Shown: positions 1-5,828 of the stretch, one piece after another | How the letters are laid out: each line of letters begins with the position of its first letter | How positions within the stretch are numbered: position 1 is the stretch's first letter | DNA from: Comamonadaceae bacterium | GTDB lineage: Bacteria; Pseudomonadota; Gammaproteobacteria; Burkholderiales; Burkholderiaceae_C | Length of the DNA stretch: 5,828 nucleotides | Reading direction: 5' to 3' | Assembly: GCA_021286965.1 (NCBI GenBank) | Contig: JAJTBK010000302.1 | Coordinates: forward strand, 1-5,828 | The notes under the pieces: generated by a model | Seen by the model: only the letters and a program-made list of their open reading frames with translations | The model's database searches: none | Told to the model about the DNA's origin: nothing | Program-made: the position numbers and the translations under genes

Positions 1-2135
1 TAGATCGTGCGAATCTGCGGCTCGGTCGCCTGCGGATTCGGAAGGAAGATGCGGCTGGCGCAGCTTTCGATGATCGCGGGCGCGATGCTCGATTCCTTGA
101 TGTCCGCCAGGCTCTGCGTGGCGAAGATGACGCTGACGTTCTTCTTCCTGAGCGTCTTGAGCCACTGGCGGATGCGCGCCGCAAACACCGGGTCATCGAG
201 GAACAACCACGCTTCATCGAGGATCAGCAGCGTGGGCGCCCCGTCGAAGCGTTCATCGAAACGCGCAAAGAGGTAATGCAGCACGGCCATGACCGCGGCC
301 TTGCTGTGCATCAGCTCCTCCATCTCGAAGCACTGCACGTCGGCCATGCCTAGCCGGTCGTGGTCGGCGTCCAGCAGCTTGCCGTGGGCACCGCCAAGCA
401 CGTAGGGCGCGAGCGCTTGGCGCAGCGCATTCGATTGCAGCAACACCGAAAGCCCCGTCATCGTGCGCTGCTCCACCGGCGCACCTGCGAGGCTTCCCAG
501 CGCCGACCAGATAGCCGCCTTCTCGTCGGGGCCGACCGCCACGCCTTCGTGCAGCAGTCGGCCTTCGATCCATTCAGCAGCCCAGGTGCGGTAGCCCTCG
601 CGGTCGATGCGCGCGAGCGGCTGGAAGGCGATTTCGCCATCTGTGCCCAGGTCGTAGTGCTCGCCGCCCAGCCCGAGGATGGTGGCCCGCATCGAGCGCC
701 CCATGTCGAAGGCGAAGATGCGTGAGCCGCGATAACGCCGAAACTGCATCGCCAGCGTAGCGAGCAGGACGGACTTGCCCATGCCGGTCGGCCCGGCCAC
801 CAGCGTGTGGCCCACGTCGCCGATGTGCGTGACCAGCCGGAATGGCGTTGCGCCTTCGGTGCGGGTCACGATCAGCGGCGGGCCGTCGAGGTGGGAGTTT
901 TTCTCCGGCCCGGCCCATACGGCGGACACCGGCATCAGGTGCGCCAAGTTCAGCGTCGAGACGATGGGCTGGCGGACGTTCGCGTAGGCGTGGCCGGGAA
1001 TCGACGACAGCCACGCCTCCACCGCGTTCAAGGTCTCGGGGATCGTCACGAACCCACGCCCTTGAATCACCCGTTCCACCATGCGCAGCTTCTCGTCGGC
1101 CTTTGCCGGGTCGGCGTCGAGCACCGTCACCGTGGTGGTGACATACCCGAAGGCCACCTGGTCGCTGCCCAGCTCCTGCAACGCTGCGTCTGCATCGGCC
1201 GATTTGTTGCTGGCGTCGGTATCAACCAGCGGGGTTTCCTGCTGGAAGATGGTTTCGCGCAGCAGCGCGATGACGTTCTTGCGCTTGGCGAACCATTGGC
1301 GGCGCAGGCGGGAAAGTTCCTTTTCCGCATCGGCTTTGTCCATGCAGAGGAACCGGGTTGACCAGCGATAGCCAAAGCCGAGGCGGTTGAGGTCGTCCAG
1401 AATCCCCGGCCAGGTCGAGGTCGGGAAGCCCCGCACCGACACCACGCGCAGGTGCTGGTCGCCCAGCATGGGCGCCAGGCCGCCAACCAGTGCGGAATCC
1501 GTCAGCAGCGCGTCGATGTGGAATGGCACTTCGGGCACGCTGACGCGGTAGCGCCGCGTGGAGATGGTCGAGTGCAGATAGGTCAGCGTCTGGCCGTCAT
1601 CGAGCCAGGCGATTTCCGGCATCACGCCATCGAGCAGGTCGAAGACGCGATCGGTTTCCGCCACGAAGGCCGTCAGGCGCTCGCGCCAGTCCACGCCTTC
1701 GGTGGGCCGGTTCTCGTACAGCATCCCCGCCGCGCGGGCGCGCGATTCCTCGGGCGGCAGGTACACCAGCGTCAGGTGGTAGCCGCTCTCGAAGTGGTTG
1801 CCCGAGTCCTCGAACGTAGCGCGGCGTTCCTCGTCCACCAGCCACGAAAGCGGCTCGGGAAACTCCGAGTGCGGATAGTCGGCGGCGGCGCGGCGCTCGG
1901 CCTCGATGAACAGCGCCCAGCCCGAACCGAGCCGGCGCAGCGCGTTGTTCAACCGCGCAGCCGTGGCGATCAGCTCGCCCTGCGTTGCGCTATCGAGGTC
2001 GGGGCCACGAAAGCGCGCCGTGCGCTGGAAACTGCCGTCCTTGTTCAGGACGACGCCCGGCGCAACCAGTCCAGCCCAAGGCAGCCAGTCGGCCAGCAGC
2101 GCGGGCCGCTGGCGGTATTCGGCAAGGTTCAGCAT
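1..2135 (-). CDS. trbE: TrbE, VirB4-family conjugation ATPase (3'-partial)
   Basis: TrbE is the large VirB4-type ATPase of the mating channel, associated with the inner membrane and needed for pilus formation and DNA transfer. I followed the reading frame from the ATG at 2133-2135 to the left edge. It stays open for 711 complete codons and runs out of the window, so roughly the last 100-140 residues of a usual 815-850 are missing. The start MLNLAEYRQRP is supported by GAGGGA 5 bases upstream (2141-2146). The N-terminal half is the CagE/TrbE/VirB4 domain. The ATPase domain carries Walker A GPTGMGKS (448-455), Walker B LLILDEAWLFLDD with acidic pair D640-E641, and a glutamine motif FATQS with Q674. 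No frameshift or stop was found. Because it runs off the edge it is easily missed by tools that require a stop codon. Confidence 0.96.
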   Translation of the reverse strand, partial: MLNLAEYRQRPALLADWLPWAGLVAPGVVLNKDGSFQRTARFRGPDLDSATQGELIATAARLNNALRRLGSGWALFIEAERRAAADYPHSEFPEPLSWLVDEERRATFEDSGNHFESGYHLTLVYLPPEESRARAAGMLYENRPTEGVDWRERLTAFVAETDRVFDLLDGVMPEIAWLDDGQTLTYLHSTISTRRYRVSVPEVPFHIDALLTDSALVGGLAPMLGDQHLRVVSVRGFPTSTWPGILDDLNRLGFGYRWSTRFLCMDKADAEKELSRLRRQWFAKRKNVIALLRETIFQQETPLVDTDASNKSADADAALQELGSDQVAFGYVTTTVTVLDADPAKADEKLRMVERVIQGRGFVTIPETLNAVEAWLSSIPGHAYANVRQPIVSTLNLAHLMPVSAVWAGPEKNSHLDGPPLIVTRTEGATPFRLVTHIGDVGHTLVAGPTGMGKSVLLATLAMQFRRYRGSRIFAFDMGRSMRATILGLGGEHYDLGTDGEIAFQPLARIDREGYRTWAAEWIEGRLLHEGVAVGPDEKAAIWSALGSLAGAPVEQRTMTGLSVLLQSNALRQALAPYVLGGAHGKLLDADHDRLGMADVQCFEMEELMHSKAAVMAVLHYLFARFDERFDGAPTLLILDEAWLFLDDPVFAARIRQWLKTLRKKNVSVIFATQSLADIKESSIAPAIIESCASRIFLPNPQATEPQIRTI

Positions 2136-2140
2136 GGCAT

Positions 2141-2146
2141 TCCCTC
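2141..2146 (-). promoter_or_regulatory. trbE ribosome binding site
   Basis: GAGGGA overlaps the trbD stop codon and lies 5 bases before the trbE ATG at 2133-2135. Another ATG at 2138-2140 directly abuts this site, is out of frame and stops after three codons, so the ATG at 2133-2135 is the real start. This is the only junction in the window without a stop-start overlap. Confidence 0.7.
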
Positions 2147-2417
2147 ACACGTCCAGCAGCGGCCGGTGCTTGATGTGCCGCGCGAACACGGCCATGAACT
2201 GCGGATCGACTCGGGCACCCCACACCGCCAGCGAATGGCCGGCGATCCACAGCACCACGCCGGGAATCCACAGTTGCAGGCCCAGGCCCACGGCGGCGGC
2301 CAGCGTGCCGTTGGTGATGGCCACGGTGCGCGGAGCGCCGCCCATCAGGATCGGCTCGGTCAGAGACCGATGTAGCGGCACCTCGAAGCCGGGCATTCCA
2401 TCGTGCGGGCCGTTCAT
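2145..2417 (-). CDS. trbD: TrbD, VirB3-like inner-membrane protein of the mating channel
   Basis: This is a small (90-residue) membrane protein of the VirB3/TrbD family, thought to work with the VirB4-type ATPase (TrbE, next gene) in pilus assembly. The family signature is seen as an N-terminal EVPLHRSLTEPILMGGAPR segment (residues 12-30), two closely spaced hydrophobic helices at about 31-48 and 50-67, and a C-terminal DPQFMAVFARHI block (71-82). The size is normal for the family. The ATG overlaps the trbC stop as ATGA. The only upstream Shine-Dalgarno-like stretch, GGTGGGG at 2425-2431, is mediocre, so translation is probably coupled to trbC. In some related systems VirB3 is fused to VirB4; here the two genes are separate, with a 9-base gap. 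Confidence 0.93.
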   Translation of the reverse strand: MNGPHDGMPGFEVPLHRSLTEPILMGGAPRTVAITNGTLAAAVGLGLQLWIPGVVLWIAGHSLAVWGARVDPQFMAVFARHIKHRPLLDV

Positions 2418-2791
2418 ACGACGGCCCCACCGGAGAAGCTGAAGAACGACAGGAAGAAGCTCGAAGCCGCGAAGGCGATGGACAGACCGAAGACGATCTG
2501 GATCAGCTTGCGGAATCCGCCGGACGTGTCGCCGAAGGCGAGCGCGAGGCCCGTGGCGATGATGATGATGACCGCGACGATGCGCGCCACCGGCCCCTGG
2601 ATGGATTCGAGGATGGATTGCAGCGGGCCTTCCCAGGGCATCGAAGAACCGGCGGCCTGCGCAGTACCTGCGAGCAGCAGCATGAAGGCAGCGAGCATCA
2701 AGCCCTGAATGGCCGGGCGAGCCAAGCCATGCAGCCGTGCGGGCCGAGGAAGCGGATTTGCGGAAATACGGAAAGCATCAACGTGCGTCAT
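2414..2791 (-). CDS. trbC: TrbC, conjugative pilin precursor (VirB2-like)
   Basis: This is the prepilin, exported to the inner membrane and then polymerised into the conjugative pilus. The 125-residue precursor has a long basic n-region (about 1-29), a hydrophobic core at 30-43 and a signal peptidase site TAQA|AGSS near residue 46. The mature part has the pilin layout: a short amphipathic segment (MPWEGPLQSILESIQGPV, 51-68), a first membrane helix at about 69-86, a short loop, and a second helix at about 95-117. This parallels RP4 TrbC, a cyclic pilin made by extra C-terminal trimming and head-to-tail joining by TraF. The C-terminus here is SFSGGAVV, and whether it is cyclised cannot be read from the sequence. 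GGAGAA lies 5 bases before the ATG, inside trbB, and the start overlaps the trbB stop as ATGA. Four consecutive Ile are encoded by an ATC triplet run. Confidence 0.93.
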   Translation of the reverse strand: MTHVDAFRISANPLPRPARLHGLARPAIQGLMLAAFMLLLAGTAQAAGSSMPWEGPLQSILESIQGPVARIVAVIIIIATGLALAFGDTSGGFRKLIQIVFGLSIAFAASSFFLSFFSFSGGAVV

Positions 2792-3822
2792 GGAAGTTCT
2801 CCAGAGTGGTCGGGGGACGGGGAGGAAAGGTCGGACTGCGGCAGCAGCTCCGGGAATGGAGCCTCAAGCGCATCCGCCAGGTGGTAGCCCACGCCATCGA
2901 AGCCGATGACGCGGGCGATGCTCTCGATGCGGCGCTTGCGCCCGCGCCCAGCGATGTGGATGACCACATTGACCGCTTCCGCGATCAACGCACGGGGCGG
3001 GTTCACCGCCACTTCGAGGATCAGTTGCTCCAAACGCAGCAGCGCGCCCAGCGCGGAGCCGGCATGGATCGTGGCAATGCCGCCCGGATGGCCTGTACCC
3101 CACACCTTGATGAGATCCAGCGCTTCGGCGCCGCGTACCTCGCCGACGACCACGCGATCCGGGCGCAGGCGCATGGACGAACGCACCAACTCGGTCATGG
3201 ACACGACGCCCTGGCGTGTGCGCAGCGGCACATGGTCGCGGGCCGCGCATTGCAGCTCCACAGTGTCTTCGAGCACCAGCACGCGGTCGCCCGTGGCGGC
3301 GATCTCCGCCAGTAGCGCATTGGCCAAGGTGGTCTTGCCGGTGCTCGTCCCACCTGCGATCAGGATGTTTTGGCGCTCGCGCACGGCGCGCACCAGCAGA
3401 CCCGCCTGCGCGGCGGTCATCATTCCGTCCTCGATGTAGCGCGACAGCGGGATCACGCCAAAGGCGCGCTTGCGCAAGGCGAAGGCCGGCCCCGGTGCGG
3501 CGGGCGGCAAGATGCCCTCGAAGCGCTCGCCCGTCTCGGGCAGCTCCGCCGTCAGGAGCGGCTGACCGCGATGCACCTCGGCGCCGACGTGGGCCGCGAC
3601 GAGGCGGATGATGCGTTCACCGTCCGCCTCGGACAGCTCCACACCCATCGGTGCGCGACCCGACGAAAGCCGGTCGATCCACAAGGTTCGATCCGGGTTC
3701 AGCATGACTTCCACTACGTCGGGGTCTTCCAGCGCGGCGGCGATCAGCGGCCCCATTGCCGTGCGCAGCATCTGGATGCGGCGATCCAGGGAAACGGCGG
3801 TGAAGGAAGGAACGGCGCTCAT
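2788..3822 (-). CDS. trbB: TrbB, VirB11-family hexameric traffic ATPase
   Basis: TrbB is a cytoplasmic VirB11-type secretion ATPase that powers pilus assembly and substrate transfer at the inner face of the channel. The 344-residue protein has an N-terminal domain to about residue 125 and a RecA-like domain after it. Motifs seen are Walker A GGTSTGKT (157-164), the Asp box LEDTVEL (184-190), a Walker B region RVVVGEVRG (223-231) and the His box TGHPGGIATIHA (243-254). The length fits the family. I chose the ATG at 3820-3822 because AGGAG lies 8 bases upstream (3831-3835) and it overlaps the preceding stop as ATGA. The same frame stays open upstream to 4149, but that extension lies inside the ribbon-helix-helix gene and does not resemble TrbB. 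The Shine-Dalgarno sits in the loop of a potential hairpin. The last 20 or so residues (Ser/Pro/Asp-rich) look like a variable tail. Confidence 0.97.
   Translation of the reverse strand: MSAVPSFTAVSLDRRIQMLRTAMGPLIAAALEDPDVVEVMLNPDRTLWIDRLSSGRAPMGVELSEADGERIIRLVAAHVGAEVHRGQPLLTAELPETGERFEGILPPAAPGPAFALRKRAFGVIPLSRYIEDGMMTAAQAGLLVRAVRERQNILIAGGTSTGKTTLANALLAEIAATGDRVLVLEDTVELQCAARDHVPLRTRQGVVSMTELVRSSMRLRPDRVVVGEVRGAEALDLIKVWGTGHPGGIATIHAGSALGALLRLEQLILEVAVNPPRALIAEAVNVVIHIAGRGRKRRIESIARVIGFDGVGYHLADALEAPFPELLPQSDLSSPSPDHSGELP
2797..2802 (-). promoter_or_regulatory. trbC ribosome binding site
   Basis: GGAGAA lies on the coding strand 5 bases before the trbC ATG, within the last codons of trbB. 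It supports the chosen start and would allow some independent initiation besides coupling through the ATGA overlap. Confidence 0.65.
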
Positions 3823-4265
3823 GACGCGCGCTCCTGCGCGTCGTCCATGCGTGCCGGGTCTGGATGCAGTTCTTCCACCACGTCCCGCACCAGACTGCGA
3901 CCGCGAAGCAAATGCCGCCCGAGTTGTTCGACGAACTGCTCGAAGCGCGCCTTGCCCTGGGCGCGCGCTGCGTCCTGATGCGCTTCGGGCACGGGCGTGC
4001 TCACCGTGAGGAAGTAGCGGATGAACAGTGCCAGCGTCTCGATCTGGATGTTCAGGTCGCGCTCCATGCGCTCGGCGTGCCGTGACAAGCGATCCAGGCG
4101 CTTGGCAATTGCTGCTTCGCGCTGGTCGGCGGCATCGGGCGACAGCCACGATGCCAAGGCGGCAGCGACGATGCTGGACTTGGATACGCCTTTCTTGGCG
4201 GCCAGTTCGTCGAGCCGCTTGCCATGCTCAGGCTGGATGAACACGTTGAGGCGGTGTTGGGTCAT
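3819..4265 (-). CDS. CopG-like ribbon-helix-helix DNA-binding protein of the conjugation operon
   Basis: This 148-residue protein has an N-terminal ribbon-helix-helix fold: a beta strand at about residues 4-11 (HRLNVFIQ), helix 1 at 12-26 and helix 2 at 28-42 (SKSSIVAAALASWLS). Such proteins bind DNA as dimers through the paired strands. The rest is longer than in a minimal CopG repressor. Residues 48-75 look like a charged amphipathic or coiled-coil helix, 73-88 (IQIETLALFIRYFLTV) are hydrophobic, and 100-135 are again helical and basic. The start overlaps the traG stop and the stop overlaps the trbB start, both as ATGA, so it is a cotranscribed member of the transfer operon. Its upstream Shine-Dalgarno is weak, which suggests coupling to traG translation. 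Related genes at this position are usually annotated as CopG-family regulators. The target is unknown to me. It could repress the operon, or be an accessory relaxosome protein that contacts TraG. Confidence 0.9.
   Translation of the reverse strand: MTQHRLNVFIQPEHGKRLDELAAKKGVSKSSIVAAALASWLSPDAADQREAAIAKRLDRLSRHAERMERDLNIQIETLALFIRYFLTVSTPVPEAHQDAARAQGKARFEQFVEQLGRHLLRGRSLVRDVVEELHPDPARMDDAQERAS
3823..3842 (-). promoter_or_regulatory. Hairpin presenting the trbB Shine-Dalgarno in its loop
   Basis: On the mRNA strand a perfect 7-bp inverted repeat, GACGCGC and GCGCGTC, flanks the six-base loop AGGAGC. The loop contains the ribosome binding site AGGAG (3831-3835). The 3' arm ends at the base directly before the trbB ATG. 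The sequence also encodes the last residues of the ribbon-helix-helix protein. The repeat and its position are seen directly; a role in controlling trbB translation is inference, and GC-rich coding sequence can produce such stems by chance. Confidence 0.5.
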
Positions 4266-5828
4266 AGGTCGATTCCGTCGTCAGGGTCGAGGGAAGCCAG
4301 CCGGGCCGTGCGCTGCATGGCCGGATCAAGCTGGCGCGGAAGGGGAAGCGGCAAGTCGTCGTCGTCATCGAGCAACCCGAGGTCGGCTGCGGGCGCGGCC
4401 AGCTCGGGGTCGTAGGCGACGGTTTCGGAGAGTTCAGGCTGACGGCGCGGGCCGCCTTCATCCGTGGAACCCAGGCCATCGGCGGATGCCGTGGCCGGTG
4501 CGGCGGGCACGGCGGGGATCGCCAGCCCGCTCCAGTCGTCCGGGCGTAGCGGCGGCGCGTCGGCGTACTGACCGCCTGCAAGCACAGGCGGCGGCAGCAC
4601 GCGGCGCTTGAAATTGGCGTCCGCGTAGTAGCGCAGCTTCTTCGCCTTGATCGGTGCCACGCTGGACACCATCACCACGGCCTCGTCGGGCGGAAGCTGC
4701 ATGACTTCACCCGGCGTCAGCAGCGGACGCGCGGTTTCCTGGCGCGACACCATCAGGTGGCCCAGCCACGGCGCAAGCCGGTGGCCCGCGTAGTTGCGCT
4801 GGGCGCGCAGCTCGGTGGCCGTACCCAGCGTCTCGGAGATCCGCTTGGCGGTGCGCTCGTCGTTCGTGGCGAACGTCACGCGCACATGGCAGTTGTCGAG
4901 GATGGAATGGTTCTGCCCATACGCCTTGTCGATCTGGTTGAGCGACTGCGCGATGAGAAAGCTGCGGATGCCGTAGCCCGCCATGAAGGCCAGCGCCGTC
5001 TCGAAGAAGTCCAGGCGCCCCAGCGCCGGAAACTCATCGAGCATCAGCAGCAGCTTGTGACGGCGCTCGATGCCATCGGAGCCATCGAGCGATTCGGTGA
5101 GGCGCCGGCCGATCTGGTTGAGGATCAGGCGAATGAGCGGCTTCGTGCGCGAAATGTCCGAAGGCGGCACCACCAGGTACAGCGACACCGGATGCTCGGC
5201 CGCGATCAGGTCGGCGATGCGCCAGTCGCAGCGCGATGTGACTTCGGCCACCGTGGGGTCACGGTACAGGCCGAGGAACGACATGGCGGTGCTCAACACG
5301 CCGGAACGCTCGTTGTCCGATTTGTTGAGCACTTCGCGCGCGGCCGACGCCACCACCGGGTGCGAGCGATCGCCCAGGTGCAGGGTCGTCATCATCCGGT
5401 GCAGCGTCAGCTCGAACGGGCAAGCCGGGTCAGACAGGAAGTTGGCGACGCCGCACAGCGTCTTGTCCTCGCCGGCATAGAGCACGTGCAGAATCGCGCC
5501 GACCAGCAGCGCATGGCTGGTCTTCTCCCAATGATTGCGTTTCTCTAACGCCCCTTCGGGATCGACCAGAATGTCGGCGATGTTCTGCACGTCGCGGACT
5601 TCATGCACGCCGCGCCGCACTTCCAGCAGCGGGTTGTAGGCCGCTGACTGGCTATCCGTCGGGTTGAACAGCAAGCAATGCGAAAAGCGCGAGCGCCAAC
5701 CGGCGGTGATCTGCCAGTTCTCGCCTTTGATGTCGTGGATGACGGCCGAAGCTGGCCAGGAAAGCAGCGTCGGCACCACGAGGCCCACGCCCTTGCCCGA
5801 GCGCGTGGGCGCGAAGGTCAGGATGTGT
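4262..5828 (-). CDS. traG: TraG/VirD4-family type IV coupling protein (5'-partial)
   Basis: This is the coupling ATPase that recruits the relaxase-DNA complex and delivers it to the mating channel at the inner membrane. The frame is open through the right edge, so the N-terminus is missing. By comparison with RP4 TraG the lost part is probably some 150-190 residues, including the membrane anchor. The Walker A motif APTRSGKG lies at the very edge (5789-5812), followed by a conserved DIKGENW segment. The Walker B motif LLLMLDEFPALG is at 5018-5053, and the downstream glutamine motif FLIAQSLNQ has its Gln at 4946-4948. A GTG at 5786-5788 could be read as a start, but it lies just after Walker A and is certainly internal. 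The last 113 residues (4265-4603) are Pro/Ala-rich and acidic, with 17 Asp, 4 Glu, 7 Arg and no Lys, and include five consecutive Asp followed by LPLPLP. The stop overlaps the next gene's start (ATGA). The family assignment is very secure. Confidence 0.96.
   Translation of the reverse strand, partial: HILTFAPTRSGKGVGLVVPTLLSWPASAVIHDIKGENWQITAGWRSRFSHCLLFNPTDSQSAAYNPLLEVRRGVHEVRDVQNIADILVDPEGALEKRNHWEKTSHALLVGAILHVLYAGEDKTLCGVANFLSDPACPFELTLHRMMTTLHLGDRSHPVVASAAREVLNKSDNERSGVLSTAMSFLGLYRDPTVAEVTSRCDWRIADLIAAEHPVSLYLVVPPSDISRTKPLIRLILNQIGRRLTESLDGSDGIERRHKLLLMLDEFPALGRLDFFETALAFMAGYGIRSFLIAQSLNQIDKAYGQNHSILDNCHVRVTFATNDERTAKRISETLGTATELRAQRNYAGHRLAPWLGHLMVSRQETARPLLTPGEVMQLPPDEAVVMVSSVAPIKAKKLRYYADANFKRRVLPPPVLAGGQYADAPPLRPDDWSGLAIPAVPAAPATASADGLGSTDEGGPRRQPELSETVAYDPELAAPAADLGLLDDDDDLPLPLPRQLDPAMQRTARLASLDPDDGIDL

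Noticed and set aside
2129..2140. Three-codon upstream frame (ATG CCA TGC TGA) overlapping the trbE start
   Set aside because: Its ATG directly abuts the Shine-Dalgarno, too close for efficient initiation. A three-codon frame next to the real start is easily explained by chance.
1452..2375. Long plus-strand open frame (307 codons) opposite trbE and trbD
   Set aside because: It is antisense to clearly conserved genes. Its composition is rich in Arg, Gln, His and Ala, as expected from the mirror of GC-rich codons, and no family is recognisable.
2558..2570. GAT/ATC triplet run in trbC (possible slippage repeat)
   Set aside because: Four copies encoding Ile within a membrane helix. This is too short to suggest phase variation, and a change of whole triplets would not shift the frame.
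2737..3978. Overlapping plus-strand open frames opposite trbB
   Set aside because: They lie antisense to the intact trbB motifs, overlap one another in different frames and show no recognisable domain.
3823..4149. Upstream extension of the trbB frame that would give a 453-residue protein
   Set aside because: It lies wholly inside the ribbon-helix-helix gene and does not resemble TrbB, whereas the ATG at 3820-3822 has a well-spaced AGGAG and the operon's ATGA overlap.
4267..4290. Direct repeat TCGACC, two copies 18 bases apart, just upstream of the ribbon-helix-helix start (possible autoregulatory operator)
   Set aside because: The repeat is only six bases long, lies inside traG coding sequence (Leu-Asp and Ile-Asp codons) and has no promoter near it.
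4355..4369. GTC triplet run near the traG 3' end
   Set aside because: It simply encodes the five-Asp run of the acidic tail. It is treated there as a protein feature rather than a DNA repeat.
4757..5548. Long plus-strand open frame (263 codons) opposite traG
   Set aside because: This is a codon-bias shadow of traG with Arg/His/Gln-rich sequence and no recognisable domain.

Overview
The window is a gapless stretch of a P-type conjugation operon, the MPF_T type IV secretion class related to RP4 Trb and Agrobacterium VirB. All real genes lie on the minus strand. In transcription order (right to left) they are traG (coupling ATPase, 5' end outside the window), a CopG-like ribbon-helix-helix gene, trbB (traffic ATPase), trbC (pilin), trbD (VirB3-like membrane protein) and trbE (VirB4-like ATPase, 3' end outside the window). 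The gene order, and the insertion of a ribbon-helix-helix gene between traG and trbB, match from memory the transfer modules of Tn4371-family integrative and conjugative elements. The high GC content and these protein families point to a beta- or gammaproteobacterial host such as Burkholderiales, Pseudomonas or Stenotrophomonas/Xanthomonas. No integrase, relaxase, replication or cargo gene is present, so a plasmid location cannot be excluded.

Layout: traG occupies 4262-5828, the ribbon-helix-helix gene 3819-4265, trbB 2788-3822, trbC 2414-2791, trbD 2145-2417 and trbE 1-2135. The first four junctions are all 4-base ATGA overlaps, where the start codon of the next gene overlaps the stop of the previous one. 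The fifth has a 9-base gap containing most of a strong Shine-Dalgarno site. No stretch over 9 bases lacks a gene. I saw no promoter, terminator, RNA gene, insertion sequence, CRISPR array or attachment site, so the promoter should lie upstream of traG, beyond the right edge.

Working together: TraG would receive the relaxase-DNA substrate and pass it to the channel. TrbB and TrbE would power pilus assembly and transport, TrbC would be the pilin subunit, and TrbD an inner-membrane pilus-assembly partner of TrbE. The ribbon-helix-helix protein is the least understood member. It could be an operon regulator or, speculatively, a TraM-like adaptor to the acidic TraG tail.

The module as a whole is a known type. 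The points most worth a second look are a perfect 7-bp inverted repeat that places the trbB Shine-Dalgarno in a hairpin loop directly before the start codon, and the pairing of an acidic TraG tail with a DNA-binding protein gene next to it.
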